Origin: Pararhizobium polonicum
GTDB taxonomy: Bacteria > Pseudomonadota > Alphaproteobacteria > Rhizobiales > Rhizobiaceae
Assembly (NCBI RefSeq): GCF_001687365.1
Contig: NZ_LGLV01000015.1
Location: 157,246-221,245, forward strand
Direction: 5' to 3'
DNA length: 64,000 nt
Part shown: in pieces, positions 58,106 through 64,000 of the stretch
Numbering within the stretch: position 1 is the stretch's first letter
Layout of the letters: each line of letters opens with the position of its first letter
Notes under the pieces: generated by a model
What the model was told of the DNA's origin: nothing
Databases searched by the model: none
Seen by the model: the letters and a program-made list of their open reading frames with translations, nothing else
Position numbers and translations under genes: made by a program

Positions 58106-58125
58106 ATGTTATAAAAACATAACAT
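58106..58125. promoter_or_regulatory. Operator overlapping the ArsR start codon
   Basis: ATGTTAT (58106-58112) and ATAACAT (58119-58125) are perfect seven-base inverted arms around a six-base centre. The right arm overlaps the ArsR ATG (58124). It sits in the 57-base gap between the divergent AHSA1 and ArsR genes. Confidence 0.65.
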
Positions 58126-58447
58126 GTCAATCGATGATAAAAATGATCGAATCTTCAAGGCCTTGGCGGCGTCGAGCCGCCGCGCCATGCTCGATATGCT
58201 GAAGGATCGGCCGCAGACGACCGGGGAACTCTGCGCCCGGTTTCCGGCGCTCGACCGCTGCACGGTGATGCAGCATCTGAAGGTGCTGGAGGCGGCCGAC
58301 CTCGTCATCGTCACCCGCGAGGGTCGTGAGCGCTGGAACCATCTCAATCCGCTGCCGATCAAAGAGATTCACGACCGCTGGATCGGTCCCTATGCCGCAA
58401 CGGCGGTGGATCTGCTCGGGCGGCTGAAGGGCGATCTCGAAGGGTAG
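58124..58447 (+). CDS. ArsR-family transcriptional regulator
   Basis: A 107-residue winged-helix protein: R-I-F-K-A-L-A-A-S-S-R-R-A-M-L-D-M-L (about 9-26), helix-turn-helix T-T-G-E-L-C-A-R ... C-T-V-M-Q-H-L-K-V-L (about 33-58) and a wing. No metal-binding Cys pair of the classical ArsR type is seen in the recognition helix; Cys at 37 and 47 may sense something else. It is divergent from the AHSA1 gene, the standard pairing, and probably represses both. Confidence 0.87.
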   Translation: MSIDDKNDRIFKALAASSRRAMLDMLKDRPQTTGELCARFPALDRCTVMQHLKVLEAADLVIVTREGRERWNHLNPLPIKEIHDRWIGPYAATAVDLLGRLKGDLEG

Positions 58448-58544
58448 GGCGCTTATCTCGCCGCCTCTCTGCCTGTCAGCATCCATCGGCGGGAAGCGGC
58501 CAATCCAAAACCGTGGCGACCATCTTGCTGTATCGAAAATTATA

Positions 58545-58576
58545 TCGTAAGATATGTCTAGCGTTACATCTTACGA
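58545..58576. promoter_or_regulatory. Inverted-repeat operator upstream of the PadR-type gene
   Basis: TCGTAAGAT (58545-58553) and ATCTTACGA (58568-58576) are perfect nine-base arms with a 14-base centre that includes ATGT and ACAT, the core often seen at PadR sites. It ends 12 bases before the start codon of the PadR-type regulator, so it is likely an autoregulatory site covering the promoter. Confidence 0.65.
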
Positions 58577-58588
58577 AAGGAAATTTGC

Positions 58589-59200
58589 ATGCGCGATTCC
58601 CATCGCCATGGCGGACCGCACGGGCATCATGGACATGGCCGGCACGGCGGTCCCGGTCGTTTCGAGGGCGGCTTTGCCTCGCCGGGCGGTTTTCGCGCCG
58701 GGCGCAAACTGTCGTCTGCCGATCTGCAGCTGCTGATCCTGGCGCTGCTGGCCCGCCAGCCGGCCCATGGCTACGAACTCATCCGCACCATCGAGGATGT
58801 GTCCGGCGGTTTCTACGTGCCGAGCCCCGGCATGATCTATCCGGCGCTGACCTATCTTGCCGAGATCGGCCATGCGACGGCGGAGCTCGACGGCAACAAG
58901 AAGCTGTTCCGCATCACCGATACCGGCCGCGCGGCGCTGGAGGCTGACCGGGCAGGAGCCGACCGTATTCTCGACGACTTCGCCCGCATCGGCGCCAAGA
59001 TGGATGCCGTGCGCGATGTCATCGAGGGGCGGGGACCGGCCTCGGGCGAAGACCCGGAAGCCCACGGTCACCACGCGCTGGAGATTGCCCGCCAGGCCAT
59101 CAAGGCCTCGCTCTTCAACAAGCGGGGCTGTTCGCCGCAAGAGGCGACACGGCTGGCGGATATTTTGCGCCGCGCTGTCGAAGAGATCAATCGCGGTTGA
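58589..59200 (+). CDS. PadR-family regulator with His-rich N-terminus (NfeR/YqjI-like)
   Basis: A 203-residue PadR regulator. The first 25 residues are His/Gly-rich (H-R-H-G-G-P-H-G-H-H-G-H-G-R-H), a probable metal-binding tail as in E. coli YqjI/NfeR, which senses nickel. The winged-helix domain follows (L-Q-L-L-I-L-A-L-L-A-R-Q-P-A-H-G-Y-E-L-I, about 45-64; G-M-I-Y-P-A-L-T-Y-L). The next gene, 25 bases on, encodes a siderophore-interacting reductase as in the nfeR-nfeF pairing. The start at 58589 has GAAAGGAAATTTGC. The inference is a metal-responsive repressor of the reductase; the metal is not proven. Confidence 0.82.
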   Translation: MRDSHRHGGPHGHHGHGRHGGPGRFEGGFASPGGFRAGRKLSSADLQLLILALLARQPAHGYELIRTIEDVSGGFYVPSPGMIYPALTYLAEIGHATAELDGNKKLFRITDTGRAALEADRAGADRILDDFARIGAKMDAVRDVIEGRGPASGEDPEAHGHHALEIARQAIKASLFNKRGCSPQEATRLADILRRAVEEINRG

Positions 59201-59225
59201 CCGCACCCATATTGAAGGATTTCCC

Positions 59226-60038
59226 ATGACCGAAAGACACGCCGTCGCGCGCGTCCGCCACGAGTTGCGCCGCCGTCTTCTGACCGTGAAGACCGCCGAG
59301 CGCCTGACGCCGCAGATGGTCCGCGTCACGCTGACCGGCGCGGATCTGGCCGGCTTCGTCAGTGCCGGCTATGACGATCACGTCAAGCTGTGCCTGCCTC
59401 TGGCCGGGCAGGATGCCCCGGTCTGGCCCGCAGGCCCGGATGCGCCGGCTCTGCCTGACGGCACCGTTGCCTCGCCGATGCGCGATTTCACCCCGCGCCG
59501 CCATGATGCCGAGGGTAGCGAGCTGGTGCTCGATTTCGCCATCCACGAAGCCGGCCCTGCCACCGAGTGGGCGTCGGCTGCCGCACCGGGCACGACGCTC
59601 GGCGTCGCAGGCCCGCGCGGTTCCTTCGTCGTCACCGACGATTTCGACTGGTATCTGCTGATCGGCGACGAAACGGCGCTGCCCGCCATCGGCCGCAGGC
59701 TCGAGGAGCTGCGCGCGGACGTGCCGGTGATCGTCATCGCCACCGTGGCGGGTGCGCAGGAAGAGCAAAGTTTCGAAACCGCGACCGCACTCGAAACCCG
59801 CTGGATCCACCGCCCGCTCGCGAGCGCCAGCGATCCCGCCCCCTTGCTCGATGCTGTGGCCGCACTCACCCTGCCGGAAGGCGAGGGCTATATCTGGATC
59901 GCCGGCGAAAACGACACGGTCAAGCTGCTGCGCAAACACCTCGTCGAGGAGCGCGGCCACAACCGCACCTGGATCAAGGCCGCCGGCTATTGGCGCAAGG
60001 GCAGCGCCGGGTTCCATGAGAACCATAACGAGGGCTAA
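59226..60038 (+). CDS. Siderophore-interacting protein / NADPH-dependent ferric-chelate reductase (ViuB/NfeF-like)
   Basis: A 270-residue FAD-binding ferric reductase of the SIP family. The FAD-binding region has the M-R-D-F-T-P-R-R (about 87-94) block of the R-x-Y/F-T-x-R motif, and the NAD(P)-binding half carries L-L-I-G-D-E-T-A-L-P-A-I and the G-E-N-D-T block. The closing G-Y-W-R-K-G segment is typical. It reduces ferric siderophore complexes in the cytoplasm to release iron. It is 25 bases downstream of the PadR regulator, so the two are one unit. Confidence 0.87.
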   Translation: MTERHAVARVRHELRRRLLTVKTAERLTPQMVRVTLTGADLAGFVSAGYDDHVKLCLPLAGQDAPVWPAGPDAPALPDGTVASPMRDFTPRRHDAEGSELVLDFAIHEAGPATEWASAAAPGTTLGVAGPRGSFVVTDDFDWYLLIGDETALPAIGRRLEELRADVPVIVIATVAGAQEEQSFETATALETRWIHRPLASASDPAPLLDAVAALTLPEGEGYIWIAGENDTVKLLRKHLVEERGHNRTWIKAAGYWRKGSAGFHENHNEG

Positions 60039-60118
60039 ACGCCCCCCGCTGACAGGCAGGCTGTCCACGGCCACGGTTTTGGTGTCAGGCGGCCTGACCG
60101 CCTGATATCCCGATCAGG

Positions 60119-61834
60119 CTACAGCGCCATATCCGGAACGCGGCGAACCTCGCCGGTCGGGGTGGCGGCGCCGGGTTTGGCCAGGGCGGATGTATCGATG
60201 GCGGGTGGCGCGATGGCCAGCTGCAGCCGTTCGGCCGTCTTGGCCCATTCCTGCGCCAGTGCCTGCGGGTCTTCGTTGAGCTTGGTGCCGTAGCTCGGCA
60301 CGATCGTGCGGATCTTTGCCTGCCATTCCGGCGTCGCCAGCCGCTCGGCAAACACCTTCTGAAGCACGTCGAGCATGATGGGGGCCGCGGTGGATGCGCC
60401 CGGCGAAGCGCCGAGCAGGGCTGCGACGCTGCCATCCTGCGAGGCGACGATTTCGGTTCCGAGCTTCAGGACGCCGCCCTTTTCCTCGTCGCGCTTGATG
60501 ATCTGCACGCGCTGGCCGGCCTGCCACAAACGCCAGTCTTCCGCCTTGGCATGCGGGAAATATTCCTGCAGCGCCGCCAGACGGTCTTCGTCCGACATCA
60601 GCAATTGCCCGGCCAGGTATTCGACCAGGTCGAACTCGTCCAGCCCCACGCGGATCATCGGCCAGATGTTGTCCAGCGTCACCGAGGCCGGCAGGTCGAA
60701 GTAGGAGCCGTCCTTCAGGAACTTGGTGGAGAAGGTGGCGAACGGTCCGAACAGCACGACACGCTTGCCGTCGAGCATGCGCGTATCGAGATGCGGCACG
60801 GACATCGGCGGCGCACCGGTCGAGGCCTGACCATAGGCCTTTGCCAGATGCTGGCTGACGATATCGGGATTGTCGCAGACGAGGAACGAGCCGCCCACCG
60901 GGAAGCCGCCATAATCGTTCCCTTCGGGAATGCCCGACATCTGCAGCAGGGGCAGGGCGCCGCCGCCGGCGCCAAGGAAGAGGAACTTCGCGTTGATCAC
61001 GCCCTTGTCCGAGCCGTCCTTGGTATCGACATAGCTGACGCGCCAGGTGCCGTCCTCGTTGCGCTGGATATCGCGCACCTCGCTGGCGGTGGTCAGCGTG
61101 AATGTCGGCTGGCTCTTGAGATGGGCGACATACTGGTGGGTGATCTCGCCGAAATTGACGTCGGTCCCCAGCGGCGACCAGGTGGCTGCGATATTCTGCG
61201 AACGGTCGCGCCCTTCCATCATCAGCGGAACCCATTTGGCGATCTCGTCGTGATCGGTCGAGAACTGCATGCCGGAGAACAGCGCGCTGGCCTTCAGCGC
61301 TTCGTGGCGCTTCTGCAGGAACTGGGTATTGGCGTCTCCCCAGACAAAGCTCATATGCGGCGTGGAATTGATGAACGAGCGCGGATCCTTGAGAACGCCC
61401 CTGTCGAGCTGATGGCTGAGGAACTGCCGCGTGATCTGGAAGGATTCGTTGATCTCGACCGCCTTGGTGATGTGGACGGTGCCGTTCTCGTCCTGCGGCG
61501 TGTAGTTGAGCTCGGCCAGGGCGGAGTGGCCGGTGCCGGCATTGTTCCAGCCGTTGGAGCTCTCCATCGCGACATCGTCCAGCCGCTCGATCATTTCGAT
61601 GGTCCAGGACGGTTCCAGCTCTGTGAGCAGAACGCCAAGCGTCGCGCTCATGATGCCGCCTCCGACGAGCAGCACGTCGACCGTCTTTTCGACGGGAACC
61701 GCCCAGCTCGGCAGCGTGGAAAGGCTGAGCGCCACCACGCCTCCGGCCGTGGAGCCAAGAAGCTGGCGCCGGCTTATCGCGAAATTGTGCGTGTGTTTGG
61801 TGTCTGTGGGGGTGCGATTGTCATGAGTGGGCAT
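60119..61834 (-). CDS. mqo: Malate:quinone oxidoreductase with N-terminal Tat-type signal
   Basis: A 571-residue FAD enzyme; the start at 61834 has GAGG six bases upstream, excluding the longer frame. The N-terminus contains [17 protein letters not shown], a twin-arginine motif with a hydrophobic core, before the FAD-binding [23 protein letters not shown] is the conserved Mqo motif. It oxidises malate to oxaloacetate and passes electrons to the quinone pool. A Tat-type leader is unlike E. coli Mqo, which is a cytoplasmic-face peripheral protein, and hints at a periplasmic or membrane-anchored form. Confidence 0.9.
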   Translation of the reverse strand: MPTHDNRTPTDTKHTHNFAISRRQLLGSTAGGVVALSLSTLPSWAVPVEKTVDVLLVGGGIMSATLGVLLTELEPSWTIEMIERLDDVAMESSNGWNNAGTGHSALAELNYTPQDENGTVHITKAVEINESFQITRQFLSHQLDRGVLKDPRSFINSTPHMSFVWGDANTQFLQKRHEALKASALFSGMQFSTDHDEIAKWVPLMMEGRDRSQNIAATWSPLGTDVNFGEITHQYVAHLKSQPTFTLTTASEVRDIQRNEDGTWRVSYVDTKDGSDKGVINAKFLFLGAGGGALPLLQMSGIPEGNDYGGFPVGGSFLVCDNPDIVSQHLAKAYGQASTGAPPMSVPHLDTRMLDGKRVVLFGPFATFSTKFLKDGSYFDLPASVTLDNIWPMIRVGLDEFDLVEYLAGQLLMSDEDRLAALQEYFPHAKAEDWRLWQAGQRVQIIKRDEEKGGVLKLGTEIVASQDGSVAALLGASPGASTAAPIMLDVLQKVFAERLATPEWQAKIRTIVPSYGTKLNEDPQALAQEWAKTAERLQLAIAPPAIDTSALAKPGAATPTGEVRRVPDMAL

Positions 61835-62033
61835 CTCAAACCTCAAATTGCCTGGCTCCCGATCCTCCCGAGGTGCGCTATAAGCGAAACCCCATACAGT
61901 GACAAGGCCAATATGTCGCATGGTAGCGTCTGGCAATTCGAACGTAAAGCGGGGTTGTCCGCATCGACGAATTGCAACTCCAGGGCTGTTCGTCGTACAC
62001 ATTGCGCCAGCTTGATGTCAAAGGAGACGCAGC

Positions 62034-62426
62034 ATGGACCGATTCACCGGCGGCTGCCTGTGCGGCAATGTCCGGATCGTGGCGTCGGGACGCCCGTACC
62101 GGGTCGGCCTGTGTCATTGTCTCGACTGCCGCAAGCATCATGGAGCCCTGTTTCATGCTTCGGCGATCTTCCCCGCGGATGCGGTGACGGTCGATGGCGA
62201 AACACGCGACTATGCCGGCCGGTTTTTCTGCCCCCGCTGCGGTTCCCCGGTCTTCGCGCGCACCGGGGACGAAATCGAAGTGAACCTGGGCTCGCTGGAT
62301 GCCCCCGATCAGTTGACGCCAACCTACGAGCTCTGGACCATCCGTCGCGAAGGCTGGCTGCCGCCGTTTCCGCTCACGAGACGCTACGACCGCGATCGTG
62401 ACGCCACCGACCGCTTCGAGGCGTAG
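62034..62426 (+). CDS. GFA-family zinc protein
   Basis: A 130-residue GFA-fold protein with C-L-C-G-N (8-12), C-H-C-L-D-C (about 27-32) and C-P-R-C-G-S-P (about 66-72). AAGGAGACGCAGC gives a good start. It is divergent from mqo, 199 bases apart, and related only by fold to the shorter copy at 53262. No substrate is proposed. Confidence 0.87.
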   Translation: MDRFTGGCLCGNVRIVASGRPYRVGLCHCLDCRKHHGALFHASAIFPADAVTVDGETRDYAGRFFCPRCGSPVFARTGDEIEVNLGSLDAPDQLTPTYELWTIRREGWLPPFPLTRRYDRDRDATDRFEA

Positions 62427-62466
62427 GCCGCACAAACAGTGCGGAGGTGCGCGTTACGACACATTG

Positions 62467-63039
62467 CTAGTATGACGTCTGTCGCACCTGCTTGATCGCG
62501 GCCGCGATAGCTAGATCGCGTTGCTCCTCTTCTCCATCCGCGTTCCAAGCTGCGGAAAGGCACCCATAAGCGTACGCCTGGTCGAGCAGGCGACGCGGAT
62601 CGACGTCCAGCGCACGAGAGAATGCGTCCGCCATCTGTGCAATGCGTCTAGGATCGAGACAAAGGTCGTCTCTGTCAGCCGGATCGTAGAACATATTGGC
62701 GGCGCCAAAGCCCACTTCACCGACCAGACCGACGGGATCTATCACCAGCCAGCCGCGACTGGAGAACATGATGTTTTCATGATGCAGATCGCCATGTAGC
62801 CCACGCAGTTCCGAGGCATTGCTCATCATTTGATCGGCTATAATCGCCGCGTGGACGTAGTCAGTTTGACAACCTGCGTTTTGATCATCGCGCGCCCGCT
62901 GAAACAAAGCTGCAAAGCGATCCCGGATCGGGAGAAGGGCAGAAGGCAGGGGTTCCTCAGATGCGGCATACAGCTTCGCCATTAGTTCCGCTGCAATTTC
63001 GGTCGCCTGGTAGTCGCCGTGCTCGGCAACGATGTGAGG
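62467..63039 (-). pseudogene. 5'-truncated aminoglycoside/streptomycin phosphotransferase-like gene
   Basis: The C-terminal part of an APH(6)/StrB-type kinase is clear: L-H-G-D-L-H-H-E-N-I-M-F (catalytic Asp) and V-I-D-P-V-G-L-V-G-E. The family reading continues upstream of the first ATG (62982) as G-D-Y-Q-A-T-E-I-A-A-E-L-M-A-K, which aligns with the intact paralogue at 2589 from its residue 89, up to a stop at 63040-63042. The N-terminal about 88 residues, including the ATP-binding lobe, are missing, so the product is probably inactive. The break lies 70 bases from a MITE-like repeat. Confidence 0.75.
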
Positions 63040-63110
63040 TCAAATCGCAGGTCCAATCGCAGGTGGCAGGCGAGGCGTTTGGGATCCGGTCGTGCGGGGC
63101 CAAAATCCTT

Positions 63111-63300
63111 GCCGGATGATGCTTGGGGATGGATCCTCGGGTCAAGCCCGAGGATGACGACCTTTGGGGGGAGCAGAGTTGTCGGACACCCAGAAACGCG
63201 AAGTGTCTTGTTTTAAAACCGCGCAATCCCCCTCCGTCATCCGCATCCCTCTCCTCCGTCATCCTCGGGCTTGCCCCGAGGATCCACACCCAAGCCTACC
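63111..63300. mobile_element. MITE-like palindromic element, copy 1
   Basis: Left end: GCCGGATGATGCTTGGGGAT (63111-63130) followed by GGATCCTCGGGTCAAGCCCG and AGGATGACG. Right end: CGTCATCCTCGGGCTTGCCC then CGAGGATCCACACCCAAGC, the inverted counterpart. Each end itself contains a CCTCGGG-nnnn-CCCGAGG hairpin. About 90 bases of interior share AAGTGTCTTGTTTT with copy 2 (AAGCGCTTTGTTTT). It lies between the broken kinase and the GIY-YIG gene; its right end is within five bases of the GIY-YIG stop codon. Confidence 0.65.
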
Positions 63301-63580
63301 AAAGCTCATGATACAAATCCCGCCAGTCCGGATTCATCGCCTCGATCAATTCGATCTTCCACTGCCGATACCACCGCTTGAGCGATTTCTCGCGCTGGAT
63401 CGCCGTGCCGATCGATCCATGCTCCTCGTACCAGACGAGTTGCGTGCAGCCATATTTTGACGTGAAGCCGGGCGTTACGCCTTCGCGGTGCTCGTAGATG
63501 CGGCGTTCGAGATCGGCGGTCACGCCGATGTACAGCGTTCCTCGCTTGTGATTGGTGACGATGTAGACATAGCCCGCCAT
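63296..63580 (-). CDS. GIY-YIG domain endonuclease-like protein
   Basis: A 94-residue single-domain protein: G-Y-V-Y-I-V-T (3-9) and L-Y-I-G-V-T (about 16-21) form the GIY-YIG motif, R-R-I-Y-E-H-R (about 26-32) supplies the catalytic Arg, and the rest is a basic K-S-L-K-R-W-Y-R-Q-W-K block with E-A-M-N-P-D-W near the end. It matches the small YhbQ/UPF0213-like nucleases found in many copies in alphaproteobacteria. The ATG at 63580 is used; a TTG at 63616, inside the adjoining repeat, would add 12 residues. It is bounded on both sides by copies of a palindromic element. Confidence 0.82.
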   Translation of the reverse strand: MAGYVYIVTNHKRGTLYIGVTADLERRIYEHREGVTPGFTSKYGCTQLVWYEEHGSIGTAIQREKSLKRWYRQWKIELIEAMNPDWRDLYHELW

Positions 63581-63581
63581 A

Positions 63582-63768
63582 GCCGGATGATGCTTACGAG
63601 TGGATCCTCGGGTCAAGCCCGAGGATGACGACCTCTGGGATTTGGCTCAGTCAACGAGCAACTTGAAGACCAGAAGCGCTTTGTTTTCCGCGATACGTCC
63701 CTCCCTCTCCGTCATCCTCGGGCTTGACCCGAGGATCCACTCCCAAGCATCACCAGCGCACGGCAGCC
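63582..63768. mobile_element. MITE-like palindromic element, copy 2
   Basis: Left end GCCGGATGATGCTTACGAGT (63582-63601) then GGATCCTCGGGTCAAGCCCG and AGGATGACG (63602-63630). Right end CGTCATCCTCGGGCTTGACC then CGAGGATCCACTCCCAAGC (about 63710-63750), its inverted counterpart. Length and layout equal copy 1. Its left end touches the GIY-YIG start codon. The remaining 230 bases to the window end hold no gene I can support. Confidence 0.65.
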
Positions 63769-64000
63769 CAAAAAAAATCATCCCCGTTCATCCCCGCCCT
63801 TTCGTTCCATGCCATCATGACCTTGTTCCGCCGAGGATACACCGGATTGCGTTGCCGGCGAGGCGGGGCCGGTGCCCGGACGATTTGGCGAAACGCGCGT
63901 CAGATCCCCGGGGCTGCGTGAAAGGCGGTTCTCCTCCGGTTCGTGAAAGCGGGCCGGGCGTGCCGGGTAGCCACACCACGGGCGGTTCACCCCGCCGGAC

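Noticed and set aside
63769..63990. A 70-codon minus-strand frame near the right edge
   Set aside because: Pro/Arg/Gly-rich, no ribosome-binding site or family pattern; likely chance in GC-rich sequence.

Overview
The window reads as chromosomal DNA of a high-GC alphaproteobacterium of the Rhizobiaceae (Rhizobium/Agrobacterium/Sinorhizobium group). Supporting signs are the gene order ArsR - tandem AbcR-type sRNAs - lsrB - trxB - lrp - LPS core genes - lpsB - greA - carB, the later run carA - yqeY-like - dnaG - (insert) - rpoD, an IalB-family protein, a Tat-type Mqo, and RIME1-like palindromic intergenic repeats. No rRNA, tRNA, phage, transposase or CRISPR array was seen. The genus assignment comes from remembered synteny and protein families; no search was run.

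Layout. 1-5.1 kb: a left-truncated epimerase, a lytic transglycosylase, a GNAT acetyltransferase, an aminoglycoside-kinase-like gene, and an ArsR/Old Yellow Enzyme pair. 5.1-7.8 kb: two tandem small RNAs on the minus strand (AbcR1/AbcR2-like), each with its own promoter and terminator, followed by lsrB/vtlR and trxB. 8-14.1 kb: an LPS core glycosyltransferase cluster with lrp and greA, apparently expanded by two extra glycosyltransferases that begin with TTG. 14.4-20.7 kb: a secreted hydrolase, a TetR/quinone-reductase divergent pair with a 29-bp symmetric operator, an efflux pump behind a SoxR-type box, and an O-acetyltransferase. 20.7-37.6 kb: carB and carA on the minus strand, about 12 kb apart, enclosing a sensor kinase, a metallopeptidase, two paralogous small secreted proteins, redox enzymes and two drug-efflux genes (TetA-like, MATE). 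37.9-56.1 kb: yqeY-like gene, dnaG and rpoD, with about 12.6 kb of metabolic, signalling and DNA-repair genes (LysE, EAL protein, recQ, kbl-tdh, IalB and others) between dnaG and rpoD. 56.4-62.4 kb: a TonB-like DUF930 protein, an ArsR/AHSA1 pair, a His-rich PadR regulator with a siderophore-interacting reductase (resembling E. coli NfeR/NfeF), and mqo. 62.4-64 kb: a decayed aminoglycoside-kinase gene next to a small GIY-YIG nuclease gene that exactly fills the space between two copies of a MITE-like palindromic element.

How the genes work together. Several gene sets read as stress or electrophile responses: LsrB plus thioredoxin reductase, ArsR plus Old Yellow Enzyme, TetR plus quinone reductase, and the SoxR-box efflux pump. 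Others maintain the envelope (LPS core, acyltransferase, L,D-transpeptidase, lytic transglycosylase). kbl-tdh forms a threonine catabolic unit, and carA/carB supply carbamoyl phosphate for pyrimidines and arginine. The most unusual structure is the GIY-YIG/inverted-repeat arrangement at the right end. The best-supported regulatory feature is the tandem sRNA locus.
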